Shown: positions 43,519 to 52,877, counted from the first letter of the stretch. The stretch is 64,000 nucleotides of DNA from Gammaproteobacteria bacterium (GCA_003567685.1 PWYW01000028.1:1-64000), one strand, 5' to 3'. Notes: generated by a model not told the origin, from the sequence alone. Program-made: numbers and translations.

Positions 43519-44439
43519 TTGATCGTCAAAACCCCTGAAGATTTCCGTCGCCAGATCAAGGCTGGCTGGTTGAACAACGACAGCCCGGCGGTGCCGCGCG
43601 CCGTCTTCCTGGTTGAGCCCAGCGGCTTTCGATTGTCCGAGCAGTCGGCCCGCGATAACGTCTATATGGATCTGAGCGTCAGCGTCGACCCGGCCCGTGC
43701 GCTCGACCAGCATCGCCAGCTGACCGAACGCATTGCCGCCTGCGACATTCCGGTCGTCCGTTTCCCCGGTCACGCCAGCACGCCCGATGATTTGTTCCCC
43801 AACAACGTGTTTGCCACCATTCCGGGGCGCTGCATCATTGGCCGCATGCTGCATCCTGAGCGCCAGCTTGAAGCCCGGCGTCGCGATATCCGCGGGTTTT
43901 TCAGCGATCTGCTGCACTATCAGACGGTGGATCTGTCCACCGACGACAAGCTGGTGGCCGAGTTGACGGGTGCCCTGATCGTAGATCGATCCCACCGAAT
44001 TGGCTACTGCGGTCTCAGTCAACGGGTTGACCGGGCGGGCAGCGGGGCCATGCACCGCGCCTTCGATCTGGCGCTGACCTTTGAGTTCGAGCTCAAACCC
44101 AGTGAATATCACACCAACGTGGTGATGTCGGTGCTGGCCTCGCGCGCGCTGGTCATCTGCCCGGATGCATTCGTTGACCCGGCCGTGCCCGAGGCCATCG
44201 CCGAGGCCTATCCCGGCCACGTGCTCACCATCAGCCAGGCCGAGAAGGAGGCCTTCGCCGGCAACTGCATCGCGTTGACCCACAAGGACCTGTTCATAAG
44301 CCAGACGGCCGTGGACGCGCTGTCATCGGCCAGCCTCGATCGACTGCAGGCTTGGGGCTTCGAAGTGCACGGCGTGGCGCTGGATGAAATCGAGAAGGCC
44401 GGCGGCAGCCTGCGCTGCTGCGTGGCCGAGATTTTTTGA
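43519..44439 (+). CDS. Amidinotransferase-fold hydrolase (arginine deiminase/CtlX-like)
   Basis: The protein has about 306 aa from TTG 43519 (GGAG ten bases upstream); no ATG fits. The pentein-fold landmarks are DLFPNNVFATIPG, a central EYHTNVVMSVLASRALVICP with the active-site histidine, and a C-terminal GGSLRCCVAEIF carrying the nucleophilic cysteine. The pattern resembles the arginine-deiminase-related CtlX/DDAH group, acting on citrulline, arginine or dimethylarginine; the substrate is not decided. The longer frame in the track reads through dusA. Confidence 0.8.
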   Translation: MIVKTPEDFRRQIKAGWLNNDSPAVPRAVFLVEPSGFRLSEQSARDNVYMDLSVSVDPARALDQHRQLTERIAACDIPVVRFPGHASTPDDLFPNNVFATIPGRCIIGRMLHPERQLEARRRDIRGFFSDLLHYQTVDLSTDDKLVAELTGALIVDRSHRIGYCGLSQRVDRAGSGAMHRAFDLALTFEFELKPSEYHTNVVMSVLASRALVICPDAFVDPAVPEAIAEAYPGHVLTISQAEKEAFAGNCIALTHKDLFISQTAVDALSSASLDRLQAWGFEVHGVALDEIEKAGGSLRCCVAEIF

Positions 44440-44514
44440 TTCCGACCGCCAATTCATGCGCGGTTTAGCTAGAAGCCCTACACTAGGCCCATGTCAAGCT
44501 GGAGTGAAAATCGC

Positions 44515-44748
44515 GTGTTCAGGATGCTGCGTTCATTAGTGATCGCCGGAGTGTTGTCCCTGTCGATGGTGGCATCGGCCTGGGCGATCAGCCTGCAGGA
44601 GGCCGCCGAACGCGTTGCACGCCAGCACAATGCCCAGGTGGTTTCCGCCCACACCATCGAGCGCGATGGTCGGCGCATCCATGTCATTCGCATTCTGACC
44701 CGGGACGGCGTGGTACGGACCATCCGCGTACCGGCCGACGGTCGCTAA
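44515..44748 (+). CDS. Small exported PepSY-like protein
   Basis: The protein has about 77 aa. GTG 44515 (GGAG ten bases upstream) and ATG 44491 are both possible; each gives a signal peptide (LRSLVIAGVLSLSMVASAWA). The mature part (ISLQEAAERVARQHNAQVVSA, then HVIRILTRDGVVRTIRVP) looks like a single PepSY-type strand-helix unit. It is 15 bases before a PhoP-like regulator and is probably part of that system, perhaps tuning the sensor as other small PepSY proteins are thought to do. Confidence 0.75.
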   Translation: MFRMLRSLVIAGVLSLSMVASAWAISLQEAAERVARQHNAQVVSAHTIERDGRRIHVIRILTRDGVVRTIRVPADGR

Positions 44749-44763
44749 CAGGACGCCTTCGCC

Positions 44764-45447
44764 ATGCGCATTCTGGTCGTTGAAGATGAAACCGAATTGC
44801 GCGAGCTGCTGGGTCGCGCCCTAAAGCGCCAGGGTTATGCCGTGGATTTGTGCGCCGACGGAGATGATGGGCTGTTCTATGCCACCGAGTACCCCGTTGA
44901 CTTGGCCATCATTGATCTCGGCCTGCCGGGGCAGAGTGGCCTGGACATCCTGCGTGCCGCGCGCCAGGCCGATCGGCGCTACCCGGTACTGATTCTCACC
45001 GCCCGAAGCGACTGGCAGGACAAGGTCGAAGCCCTCGAACTCGGCGCCGATGATTACCTGACCAAACCGTTCCGGATAGAGGAACTGATGGCCCGTGTTC
45101 AGGCGCTGCTGCGAAGGGCAGCCGGTCATGCCAGCTCCGAACTGGTTTTCGGCCCGCTCAAGATCAATCTTTCCAGCCAGGACGTGCTGCTGGCCGAGGA
45201 GCCGCTGGAACTCACGAGCTTCGAGTACAAGCTGCTGGAATACTTCGTGCTGCATCCCGACCAGGTCGTCTCCAAGATGACCTTGAATGAGCATCTGTAC
45301 GACGTGGACGCCGACCCGGACAGCAATGTCATCGAGGTGATCATCGGGCGCCTGCGACGCAAGCTGGCGGTTGCCGACGACTGGCAGCCGATCGAAACCC
45401 TGCGCGGTCGTGGCTATCGTTTTCGAGCCGAGCCGACCAGCGCCTGA
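44764..45447 (+). CDS. OmpR/PhoP-family response regulator
   Basis: The 227-aa protein has a receiver domain (ILVVEDETELRELLGRALKR, phosphoacceptor Asp in LAIIDLGLPGQ, lysine in YLTKPFRIEEL) and an OmpR winged helix (LTSFEYKLLEYFVLHPDQVV, then GRLRRKL and TLRGRGYRF). It is closest in style to PhoP/QseB. The sensor gene begins five bases after its stop. It probably controls envelope genes, given the PepSY protein in the operon. Confidence 0.93.
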   Translation: MRILVVEDETELRELLGRALKRQGYAVDLCADGDDGLFYATEYPVDLAIIDLGLPGQSGLDILRAARQADRRYPVLILTARSDWQDKVEALELGADDYLTKPFRIEELMARVQALLRRAAGHASSELVFGPLKINLSSQDVLLAEEPLELTSFEYKLLEYFVLHPDQVVSKMTLNEHLYDVDADPDSNVIEVIIGRLRRKLAVADDWQPIETLRGRGYRFRAEPTSA

Positions 45448-45452
45448 TCCCG

Positions 45453-46820
45453 GTGGACCGGCGAGCCGCCACCAGCCCATCACTGTTGCTTCAGCTTCTG
45501 CTGGGCGCCGGTCTGGCGCTGCTCCTGGCGCTCAGTCTGATTGCCCTGGCCGTGGATCGCGGCTTTCGCGCCTCGGCCGAGTCGGCCCTCGAAGAGCGCC
45601 TTCGTTCAGTGACATTCCTCGTGCTGTCATCCATCGAAATTGGTCCCGAGGGTGAGCCGCTGATGCCGGAAGAACTGGCCGAGCCGCAGCTTCAGCAACC
45701 TGGCTCCAGCCTGCACGCCGGTGCCATGACGCCTGCCGGTGCCTGGACCTCACCTTCGCTGGTGGGCGTGGTAGAACAGCCTCGGGCGCGCCTGATCGAG
45801 CGCGGCGAAACCCTGTTCCGCGGCCCGGATACCGATGCCAATTGGTATGTCTACGCCATTGGACTGGGCTGGGAGCAGCCCGGAGGTGACATTGTTGACC
45901 TGACGATTTGGGCGGCCGAACATCCCGACCGATTTCGCGCGACTGTGTCTGGTTTTCGCGGTGACCTGTATCGCTGGATGATGTTGGCTGCGCTGCTGGT
46001 TGTTCTGGCGCAGTTTGCCATCCTGCTGTTGTTGCTTCGCCCGCTGCGCCGGGTTGCCCGCGAGGTTCGCGAAATCGAGGCTGGTCAGCGTGACCAGTTG
46101 TTGGGGCCCTATCCGCGTGAGCTGCAACCGCTGACGGCCAACCTGAACGCGCTGATGGCAACCGAGCGAGAAAATGCTACCCGCTATCGCCGCGCCCTGG
46201 GAGACCTGGCGCACGCCTTGAAAACACCGCTGGCGGTGATGCGAAGCCGGCTTGAAGAGGGCGAATCGCTGGACCCGGAGTCGCTTGACGAGGCGCTGGA
46301 TGACATGGACCTGTTGATTCGACGTCAGCTTGAGCGAGCCGCGCGGTCGACGCGCCGGACGCTGGGGCAACCCATCCAGGTTCTGCCATTGATTGAGCGG
46401 CTGGCCCACTCGATTGGCCGTCTTTATGCCGCCGATGGGGTAGATATCAAGGTGGTTGGCAGTGACCGACTGACTACCCGCATGGACCAGCGCGATCTGC
46501 TTGAACTGTGCGGCAACCTGGTCGATAACGCGGCTAAATACGGGGCGGGATGCGTCGAAATCCGTCTTCGAGCCGGCGAGCCCGGCAATTTGTCCCCCGG
46601 TCTGGAAATCGAGGTCGAAGACAACGGCCCGGGTATTCCGGCGGATCGATTCGATAGGCTTTTGCAGCGCGGCATGCGCGACGACCAGCGGCGCGAGGGG
46701 CAAGGCTTGGGTCTGGCCATTGCCCAACAGCTGGTTGAATCTTACGCCGGCCGCCTGGACTTGCTCGAGCCCGGGCAGATGGGTGGCTGCCGCCTGCGAA
46801 TCCTCCTGCCACCCAGGTAG
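45453..46820 (+). CDS. Sensor histidine kinase (PhoQ-like)
   Basis: The product has 455 aa from GTG 45453. Two membrane helices (about 12-32 and 168-190) bracket a periplasmic domain of about 135 residues. A HAMP-like linker follows, then the H-box GDLAHALKTPLAVMRSRLEE and the ATP-binding N, G1 and G2 boxes (NLVDNAAKYG, VEDNGPGIP, GQGLGLAIAQQL). The dimerisation helix has the HALKTPL form typical of PhoQ. It is the partner of the regulator directly upstream. Confidence 0.92.
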   Translation: MDRRAATSPSLLLQLLLGAGLALLLALSLIALAVDRGFRASAESALEERLRSVTFLVLSSIEIGPEGEPLMPEELAEPQLQQPGSSLHAGAMTPAGAWTSPSLVGVVEQPRARLIERGETLFRGPDTDANWYVYAIGLGWEQPGGDIVDLTIWAAEHPDRFRATVSGFRGDLYRWMMLAALLVVLAQFAILLLLLRPLRRVAREVREIEAGQRDQLLGPYPRELQPLTANLNALMATERENATRYRRALGDLAHALKTPLAVMRSRLEEGESLDPESLDEALDDMDLLIRRQLERAARSTRRTLGQPIQVLPLIERLAHSIGRLYAADGVDIKVVGSDRLTTRMDQRDLLELCGNLVDNAAKYGAGCVEIRLRAGEPGNLSPGLEIEVEDNGPGIPADRFDRLLQRGMRDDQRREGQGLGLAIAQQLVESYAGRLDLLEPGQMGGCRLRILLPPR

Positions 46821-46859
46821 CCGTTACACTATCGGCTCTTTTTCGACCCGTTCTGTTTC

Positions 46860-47666
46860 ATGCCCACTGACCAACTTGGACGACTGCTTGAGATCATGGC
46901 GCGCCTTCGCGACCCGGAGACCGGCTGCCCATGGGATGTCGAGCAGACGTTTTCGACCATCGCGCCTTACACCATTGAAGAGGCCTACGAGGTCGCCGAT
47001 GCCATCGAGCGAGGCGAACACGGTGACCTTCGAGATGAGCTGGGCGATTTGTTGTTCCAGGTCGTCTTTCATGCCCGCATGGCCGAAGAGCAGAGCTTGT
47101 TCGATTTCAACGAGGTGGCCAGGAGTATCTCGGACAAGATGGAACGCCGACACCCGCACGTGTTTGGTGATGCCGATATCCGGGATGCCGAGGCCCAGAC
47201 GCGTAACTGGGAAGCGATCAAGCAGGCCGAACGCAAAGCCCGGGGTGCCGAGGACAGCAGTATCCTGGCCGATGTGTCGACCGGTCTGCCGCCGATCAAG
47301 CGGGCGATGAAGCTGCAGGCTCGGGCGGCCACGGTTGGTTTCGACTGGCCGGAAGCGGTTCGGGTGCTGGAAAAATTCCGCGAAGAGGCCGATGAGCTGG
47401 CTGAAGCCATTGAAAGTGGCGACCAGAATCACATTGAAGAGGAATTCGGCGATCTGATGCTGGTCATGAGTAACCTGGCGCGCAAGCTTTCGGTGGACCC
47501 GGAACGGGCCATGCGCCGCGGCAACGCCAAGTTCGAGCGGCGTTTCCGCGCCATGGAAGCGCTGGCCCGGAAAAAGGGGCTGTCGCTGGAAGCGCTGGAT
47601 CTGGATGGGCAGGAAGCCCTTTATCAGGAAGTCAAACGGGCCCAGGCGGCCGAAGAGGACGCATGA
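46860..47666 (+). CDS. mazG: Nucleoside triphosphate pyrophosphohydrolase MazG
   Basis: The 268-aa, all-alpha NTP pyrophosphatase has two tandem MazG domains: RLRDPETGCPWDVEQTF, EEAYEVADAI and DELGDLLFQVVFHA in the first, and FREEADELAEAIES with EEEFGDLMLVM in the second. It degrades non-canonical NTPs and (p)ppGpp-related alarm nucleotides. Its stop overlaps the start of a 49-codon frame (ATGA). Confidence 0.96.
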   Translation: MPTDQLGRLLEIMARLRDPETGCPWDVEQTFSTIAPYTIEEAYEVADAIERGEHGDLRDELGDLLFQVVFHARMAEEQSLFDFNEVARSISDKMERRHPHVFGDADIRDAEAQTRNWEAIKQAERKARGAEDSSILADVSTGLPPIKRAMKLQARAATVGFDWPEAVRVLEKFREEADELAEAIESGDQNHIEEEFGDLMLVMSNLARKLSVDPERAMRRGNAKFERRFRAMEALARKKGLSLEALDLDGQEALYQEVKRAQAAEEDA

Positions 47667-47812
47667 CTCAAGTCATCATGTCGAGCCATCGAATGGCGTT
47701 TGCCGGCCAGGCCGACAAGAACCCCGAGAAGATGCTGCATGCTTTACCGGCTGGCATGGCGGATGACAATCTCCTGGCGGGATTGAACCGCCTTCAGAGG
47801 CGCGTTGCATGA
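47663..47812 (+). CDS. Small 49-aa protein coupled to mazG and the next gene
   Basis: This frame is too short for the ORF track. It begins with ATG 47663 overlapping the mazG stop as ATGA and ends with TGA 47810-47812 overlapping the next ATG (47809), again as ATGA. The sequence is MTQVIMSSHRMAFAGQADKN and continues through a helical, leucine-containing C-terminal half ending in LNRLQRRVA. There is no signal peptide or known motif. The double coupling in a compact operon argues that it is translated. Confidence 0.6.
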   Translation: MTQVIMSSHRMAFAGQADKNPEKMLHALPAGMADDNLLAGLNRLQRRVA

Positions 47813-48186
47813 TCAGGGTCATTGCGGCCTTGTTCTGTCTTTGGCCTACACTTTCACTGGCCGAACCCCTGACGACAGCGGAGGGCCTTCGAGTGGAAAG
47901 TCTTAGCCGGGTGGCTGTCGAAGGGCTTGCCGAGCAATCGCCCTTTCTACTGTTGGACGTGGCAGGCCGTGACCCTTTCCTGGTGCCCGAAGAGGGGCCT
48001 CTGCCGGTTTCGAATGGCGTTGAAGTGAGCGTGACGTACCGTCCGGCTGTCGAGCCGGGTGAGCTGGACCGGGCTTGTCAGATTGTCGTTACGGCCGTTT
48101 GGCTGGAGCGAGACGGCGAGGAACATCGGCAGGCAGCCAGTCAGCCCTTTCAGGTTCTGGACAGCGACGCCGCTGAGTGTCATTGA
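47809..48186 (+). CDS. Small exported protein of unknown function
   Basis: The 125-aa protein has a signal peptide (MIRVIAALFCLWPTLSLA) and a mature beta-rich domain. It has two cysteines (DRACQIV and the C-terminal AECH) that could form a disulfide. No family is recognised. The start overlaps the small upstream gene; together they form the end of the mazG operon. Confidence 0.75.
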   Translation: MIRVIAALFCLWPTLSLAEPLTTAEGLRVESLSRVAVEGLAEQSPFLLLDVAGRDPFLVPEEGPLPVSNGVEVSVTYRPAVEPGELDRACQIVVTAVWLERDGEEHRQAASQPFQVLDSDAAECH

Positions 48187-48212
48187 AGCGGCTTGAATCA
48201 AGCGCAAACGCA

Positions 48213-48240
48213 TTGCGCCCGGGTTGAAAAACGCTATAAT
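48213..48240 (+). promoter_or_regulatory. tRNA-Lys promoter
   Basis: TTGCGC (48213-48218) and a consensus TATAAT (48235-48240) are 16 bases apart. A G/C-rich stretch (AGCGGGC) at the expected start point is typical of stringently controlled tRNA promoters. Confidence 0.65.
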
Positions 48241-48259
48241 AGCGGGCTTGGAAATTTGC

Positions 48260-48334
48260 GGGCCGTTAGCTCAGTGGTAGAGCAGGAGGCTTTTAACCTC
48301 TTGGTCGAAGGTTCGAATCCTTCACGGCCCACCA
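48260..48334 (+). tRNA. tRNA-Lys (anticodon TTT)
   Basis: The acceptor stem GGGCCGT pairs with ACGGCCC, followed by an encoded CCA. The D-arm (GCTCAGTGGTAGAGC), the anticodon arm with loop CTTTTAA, and the T-arm GGTTCGAATCC are all standard. The anticodon TTT reads AAA and AAG lysine codons. The TrmB-like gene follows 15 bases later and may share the transcript. Confidence 0.97.
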
Positions 48335-48349
48335 TTCCTTCCGCTTTCC

Positions 48350-48997
48350 ATGCCCCCCAGCCGCATCCCGACGTCGTCCCAGACCGAGCCTCATCCGCGG
48401 CTTGAAGCCGTTGTTCGACGGCATCGCCAAACAACCTGGCGGTCGCCCTTGCGGGCGTTCAGTGTGCCGGCCTTCCGCCAGATCACGCCGTTTGCCGAGT
48501 CGGCCTCGCGACTGATTATCGATGCCGGCTGCGGCACCGGGCATTCAACCCGCGCTTTGGCCCTGGCTTACCCGCTGGCGCATGTCATTGGTGTCGATCA
48601 GTCGGCGGAAAGATTGAGCCGTGCCCCGGAGTTGCCGGACAATGCGTGCCTGCTACGTGCTGAGCTGGCCGATTTCTGGCGGCTGCTGCAGGCGGCTGGG
48701 TGGCCGGTCGAGCACCACTATCTTTTTTATCCGAACCCCTGGCCCAAGCCGGCCCACCTGAAACGCCGCTGGCACGCCCACCCGGTATTCCCCTGTTTGC
48801 TGGCGATTGGCGGCCGGCTTGAATTGCGCACCAACTTTTCGCTCTATGCCAGGGAATTCCAGCAGGCGCTGCATTACTCAGGTCATGCTGACGCATCACT
48901 GCTACAGTTGCCGGCTGAGGAGCCAGTCAGTCCATTCGAAAGCAAATACCGGGACAGTGGGCATCCTCTTTATCAAGTGATTGTTGACCTTTCCTGA
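48350..48997 (+). CDS. TrmB-like tRNA/SAM methyltransferase
   Basis: The 215-aa protein has a SAM-binding motif (LIIDAGCGTGHSTRALALAY), a motif-II acidic site (HVIGVDQSAERL) and HYLFYPNPWPKPAHLKRRWH, the counterpart of the TrmB FPDPW-KxxHxKRR motif. TrmB makes 7-methylguanosine at tRNA position 46. The PNPWPK variant and the different C-terminus mark a divergent subfamily, so the exact product is uncertain. Its position after a tRNA gene supports a tRNA role. Confidence 0.75.
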   Translation: MPPSRIPTSSQTEPHPRLEAVVRRHRQTTWRSPLRAFSVPAFRQITPFAESASRLIIDAGCGTGHSTRALALAYPLAHVIGVDQSAERLSRAPELPDNACLLRAELADFWRLLQAAGWPVEHHYLFYPNPWPKPAHLKRRWHAHPVFPCLLAIGGRLELRTNFSLYAREFQQALHYSGHADASLLQLPAEEPVSPFESKYRDSGHPLYQVIVDLS

Positions 48998-49016
48998 CCA
49001 AGAGGATGTTTTAGCC

Positions 49017-49826
49017 ATGTTGAACAAGCACACCCTGGGCGTTTGCCTTGCCGCTGTCTTTGCCAGTTCGTCGGTCTTGGCCGATGACCGACTTCGTCAC
49101 GCCATTGCCGACCCCGAGCGGCCCGTTGCCCAGTCCGAACGCGATGACCAGCGCAACCCCTACGAGACGCTGACCTTTTTCGGTATTGAGCCAACCATGA
49201 CCGTTGTCGAGCTGTCACCGTCGGCTGGCTGGTATGCCGAGATCCTGGCCCCCTACCTGCGCGATGAAGGCCGCTACGTGGCTGCCCATTGGTCACTGGA
49301 GGGCGACAACGTGCCGGATTTCTATCGCCGAATTCGCGGCGAGTTCGAGGAGCGCTTTGGTGATCAGGAACGCTTCGGTGAAATCGACATCGTCGATTTC
49401 GCCCCGCCGGATCAAACCCGCTTGGGCGAGCCAGGTTCGGCCGATCTGGTGCTGAGCTTCCGCAACGTCCACGGCTGGAAGCGTGCGGGTACCTTTACCG
49501 ATGTGGTTCGGGCGGCCCATGAGGTGCTGAAGCCGGGTGGTGTTTTCGGTATCGTGAGTCATCGTTTGCCGGAAGACCGTGAGCAGGATCCGGAGGCGCG
49601 CTCTGGCTATGTCCACCAGAGCTGGGTAGTCGGTGTTCTCGAGTCCGAAGGGTTCCGGCTGGTCGAGGCGTCGGAAATCAATGCCAATCCTCGTGACACG
49701 GCAGACCACCCCAACGGGGTCTGGTCATTGCCGCCGGGGTTGCGAGTTGAGGACGAAGACGATCGTGAACGTTTTCGCGCTATTGGCGAGAGTGACCGCT
49801 TCACGCTCAAGTTTGTCAAGCGCTGA
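49017..49826 (+). CDS. Exported methyltransferase-fold protein
   Basis: ATG 49017 gives a 269-aa product with a signal peptide (LGVCLAAVFASSSVLA). The mature part has a Rossmann methyltransferase layout, but the usual glycine motif is VVELSPSAGWYAEILAPYL (ELSPSAG instead of a DxGxGxG run), followed by LSFRNVHGWKR and LKPGGVFGIVSHR. Families like this exist as predicted methyltransferases with signal peptides. Because SAM is not expected in the periplasm, the function may have changed. Confidence 0.8.
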   Translation: MLNKHTLGVCLAAVFASSSVLADDRLRHAIADPERPVAQSERDDQRNPYETLTFFGIEPTMTVVELSPSAGWYAEILAPYLRDEGRYVAAHWSLEGDNVPDFYRRIRGEFEERFGDQERFGEIDIVDFAPPDQTRLGEPGSADLVLSFRNVHGWKRAGTFTDVVRAAHEVLKPGGVFGIVSHRLPEDREQDPEARSGYVHQSWVVGVLESEGFRLVEASEINANPRDTADHPNGVWSLPPGLRVEDEDDRERFRAIGESDRFTLKFVKR

Positions 49827-49897
49827 GTCGTGATCGTTCACCTGAGTTTTCACTGTCTCGGCATAGACTTGGCGCTGAGTTACACCCAGTCACCATC

Positions 49898-50482
49898 ATG
49901 AGCCAGTTGATTCAACTCGTTTATGCCAGCAAATCGCGCCTGCCTGCGACCAGTGACCAGGCAGGCGTCGAACCCGGCATCGCGCGCATTCTTACCCAGT
50001 CCCGTCGCAATAACCCCGGCAAGTCCATCGGCGGCGTGCTGTGCTACGGCAATGGGTTTTTCTTCCAGTGCCTGGAAGGGGAGCGAGAGATCGTCGAAGC
50101 CTTGTACGAACGAATCCAGTCAGACGATCGTCATGAAGACGTCCGCACGCTTCGTCACCGCGAAATCAAGGAACGCTCTTTCAACCTGTGGGCAATGAAG
50201 TATCTGTCGCTGGATCGGCGGGTAAACGCCGAACTCAAGAATCTGGGTCTGAGTCGTTTCGAGCCGTTTGAATTCAACGACGAGTGTATCGATAAAATGC
50301 TGGCACGCCTGAAAGAAGCAACCGAGGTGCACCGGCAACCGGCCGGAAATCGTCGGGAACCAGACCCGGCCCAGCGGGTCGAGACAGAGGATCCGGACAA
50401 GGCGCCTCTGTTGCTGCTGGGCGCTGGCGCCCTGCTGTTTGGCCTGGCGGCGGCCACCATGCTGGCTTTCGGTATCTTCTGA
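49898..50482 (+). CDS. BLUF blue-light sensor with C-terminal membrane anchor
   Basis: The 194-aa protein has an FAD-binding BLUF domain at residues 1-100. The photocycle residues are present: Tyr9 (LIQLVYAS), Asn39 and Gln57 (GNGFFFQCLEGE), with the 18-residue Asn-Gln spacing usual for the family, and the W-x-M of NLWAMKYLS. A polar linker of about 50 residues follows, then one hydrophobic C-terminal helix (PLLLLGAGALLFGLAAATML), which suggests tail anchoring. No output enzyme (EAL or cyclase) is attached; signalling would go through a partner. Confidence 0.88.
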   Translation: MSQLIQLVYASKSRLPATSDQAGVEPGIARILTQSRRNNPGKSIGGVLCYGNGFFFQCLEGEREIVEALYERIQSDDRHEDVRTLRHREIKERSFNLWAMKYLSLDRRVNAELKNLGLSRFEPFEFNDECIDKMLARLKEATEVHRQPAGNRREPDPAQRVETEDPDKAPLLLLGAGALLFGLAAATMLAFGIF

Positions 50483-50583
50483 ACACCTGATGTGGCCAGC
50501 CGTCATCGGCTGGCCTGTCTTTGACGTTGGTCGAATCGGCCAAGCTCATTGGCAAGTCGGGCATCTTCGGCGAAAATGGCTGC

Positions 50584-52839
50584 ATGACTGATTCCATTTC
50601 CCGCTCGTCCGAATTCGAGCAGATTCCGCTGCGCGCCTACGCCGAGCGCGCCTACCTGGACTACGCCATGTATGTGGTGCTGGACCGCGCGCTACCGCAC
50701 GTCGGCGATGGCCTCAAGCCGGTGCAGCGCCGCATCATCTACGCGATGAGCGAGCTGGGCTTGTCGGCCGCCTCCAAGCACAAGAAGTCGGCCCGAACAG
50801 TGGGTGACGTGATCGGCAAATTCCACCCGCATGGCGACAGCGCCTGTTATGAGGCCATGGTACTGATGGCCCAGCCCTTTTCCTATCGCTATCCGCTGGT
50901 GGACGGGCAGGGCAACTTCGGTTCGCCGGATGACCCCAAGTCGTTCGCCGCCATGCGCTACACCGAGTCGCGCCTGTCGCCCTATGCCCGTGTGCTGCTG
51001 GCTGAACTGGGACAGGGCACGGCTGACTGGGTGCCCAACTTCGACGGCTCGCTGAAGGAACCCAAGTTGTTGCCGGCGCGGCTGCCCAACCTGCTGCTCA
51101 ATGGCGGACAGGGCATTGCCGTGGGCATGGCCACGGATATCCCGCCGCACAATCTGCGCGAGGTGGTCAGCGCCTGTGTCCGCCTGCTGGAAAAACCTTT
51201 GGCCAGCGTGGCCGAGCTGTGCGAGCACGTTCAGGCGCCCGATTTCCCGACCGGCGGCGAAATCATCAGTTCACCGGCCGATTTGCTGGCGCTGTATGAA
51301 TCCGGCAACGGCGCGGTGCGACAGCGGGCCGTGTGGGAGCGCGAGGGCGAGGAGGTCATCATTACGGCCTTGCCGCACCAGGTGTCGCCGGCCAAGGTGC
51401 TGGAGCAGATTGCCGCCCAGATGCAGGCCAAGAAGCTGCCGATGGTGGCTGATTTGCGCGATGAATCCGACCACGAGCACCCCACGCGGCTGGTCATCGT
51501 TCCGCGTTCGAATCGGGTGGATCTGGACGCGATGATGAACCACCTGTTTGCAACCACCGATCTGGAAAAGTCGATCCGGGTCAACTTCAATGTGATTGGC
51601 AATGACGGCCGGCCGGGCGTTCGCAATCTGCGCGAGCTGCTGCAGGAGTGGCTGGCCTACCGCCGCCAGACGGTGACCCGTCGGCTGGAATTCCGGCTTG
51701 ACCAGGTGGTTGACCGGCTGCACGTGCTGGAAGGCCTGTTGATCGCCTACCTCAATATCGACGAAGTCATCCACATCATTCGTACCGAAGATGAGCCGAA
51801 GCCGGTACTGATGGCCCGCTTCGGCCTGACGGCAACCCAGGCCGAAGCGATCCTGGAGCTCAAGCTCCGGCACCTGGCCAAGCTCGAAGAATTCAAGATT
51901 CGTGGCGAGAAGGACGAGCTGGAAGCCGAGCGAGATCGAATCCAGGCGCTACTCGATTCGCCGCGCAAACTGACTCGTTTGATTCGTGATGAACTGCTCG
52001 AAGACGCTGAAAAGTACGGCGATGAGCGACGGTCACGGCTGGTCCAGCGCGAAGCCGCCCAGGCGCTGAAGGAAACCGATCTTGTGCCGTCCGAGCCGGT
52101 CACGGTGGTGCTCAGCGAAAACGGCTGGGTGCGCGCGGCCAAAGGTCACGATATCCAGCCCGATGAACTGAACTACCGGGCCGGCGATGCCTACCTGGCC
52201 TCGGCCCGGGGGCGCAGCAACCAGCAGGCGGTGTTCCTGGATGACAGTGGTCGAAGCTATTCGCTCGCAGCGCACGAACTGCCCTCGGCACGCAGCCTGG
52301 GTGAACCGCTGACCGGGCGTTTCTCGCCGCCGGCTGGCGCGCAGTTCTGTTCGGCCGCGCTGGGCACGAACGAGCAACGGGTGATCCTGGCCAGCAGTGC
52401 CGGCTATGGCTTCGTTACCCGTCTTGAAAATCTGCATACCCGCCAGAAGGCGGGCAAACAGGTGCTTTCTCTGCCGGCCGGTTCGTCAGTGCTGCCGGTT
52501 GCCACGGTGCCCGATGACGAAGAGGCTGTTCTGATCTGCGCCACCACCGAAGGCCATCTGCTGGCCTATTACCTGAGCGAACTGCCCGAAATGGCGCGCG
52601 GCAAGGGCAACAAGCTGATCAACATCCCGCCCAAGGCGCGCCAGGGCGGGGAGCAGATGGCCGGTGCCATTGCCATCTCAGCCGGGCAGGACTGCCTGGT
52701 CTGGGCCGGCCAGCGCTACCTGCGCCTGTCCTGGTCCGATACCGAGAACTACTGGGGTGAACGCGCCCAGCGCGGCAAGAAACTGCCGCGCGGTTTCCAG
52801 AAAGTCAGCCGTCTGACCCTGGCCGACGACGGCAAGTAG
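50584..52839 (+). CDS. parC: DNA topoisomerase IV subunit A
   Basis: The product has 751 aa from ATG 50584. The quinolone-resistance region shows [13 protein letters not shown] with serine and glutamate in the sensitive form, and the catalytic tyrosine is in [11 protein letters not shown]. The C-terminal beta-propeller is short, as in ParC rather than GyrA. Topoisomerase IV decatenates daughter chromosomes. parE is not nearby in the window. Confidence 0.95.
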   Translation: MTDSISRSSEFEQIPLRAYAERAYLDYAMYVVLDRALPHVGDGLKPVQRRIIYAMSELGLSAASKHKKSARTVGDVIGKFHPHGDSACYEAMVLMAQPFSYRYPLVDGQGNFGSPDDPKSFAAMRYTESRLSPYARVLLAELGQGTADWVPNFDGSLKEPKLLPARLPNLLLNGGQGIAVGMATDIPPHNLREVVSACVRLLEKPLASVAELCEHVQAPDFPTGGEIISSPADLLALYESGNGAVRQRAVWEREGEEVIITALPHQVSPAKVLEQIAAQMQAKKLPMVADLRDESDHEHPTRLVIVPRSNRVDLDAMMNHLFATTDLEKSIRVNFNVIGNDGRPGVRNLRELLQEWLAYRRQTVTRRLEFRLDQVVDRLHVLEGLLIAYLNIDEVIHIIRTEDEPKPVLMARFGLTATQAEAILELKLRHLAKLEEFKIRGEKDELEAERDRIQALLDSPRKLTRLIRDELLEDAEKYGDERRSRLVQREAAQALKETDLVPSEPVTVVLSENGWVRAAKGHDIQPDELNYRAGDAYLASARGRSNQQAVFLDDSGRSYSLAAHELPSARSLGEPLTGRFSPPAGAQFCSAALGTNEQRVILASSAGYGFVTRLENLHTRQKAGKQVLSLPAGSSVLPVATVPDDEEAVLICATTEGHLLAYYLSELPEMARGKGNKLINIPPKARQGGEQMAGAIAISAGQDCLVWAGQRYLRLSWSDTENYWGERAQRGKKLPRGFQKVSRLTLADDGK

Positions 52840-52850
52840 TGCAGAGAGCT

Positions 52851-52877
52851 CCCGGGGCCTGTATTCCAGGCTCCGGG
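52851..52877. terminator. Hairpin between convergent parC and S9 peptidase
   Basis: CCCGG-G-GCCTG, loop TATTC, CAGGC-T-CCGGG form a 10-bp stem with one mismatch. It lies between two convergent stops, so it can serve both strands. No long T run follows. Confidence 0.5.
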
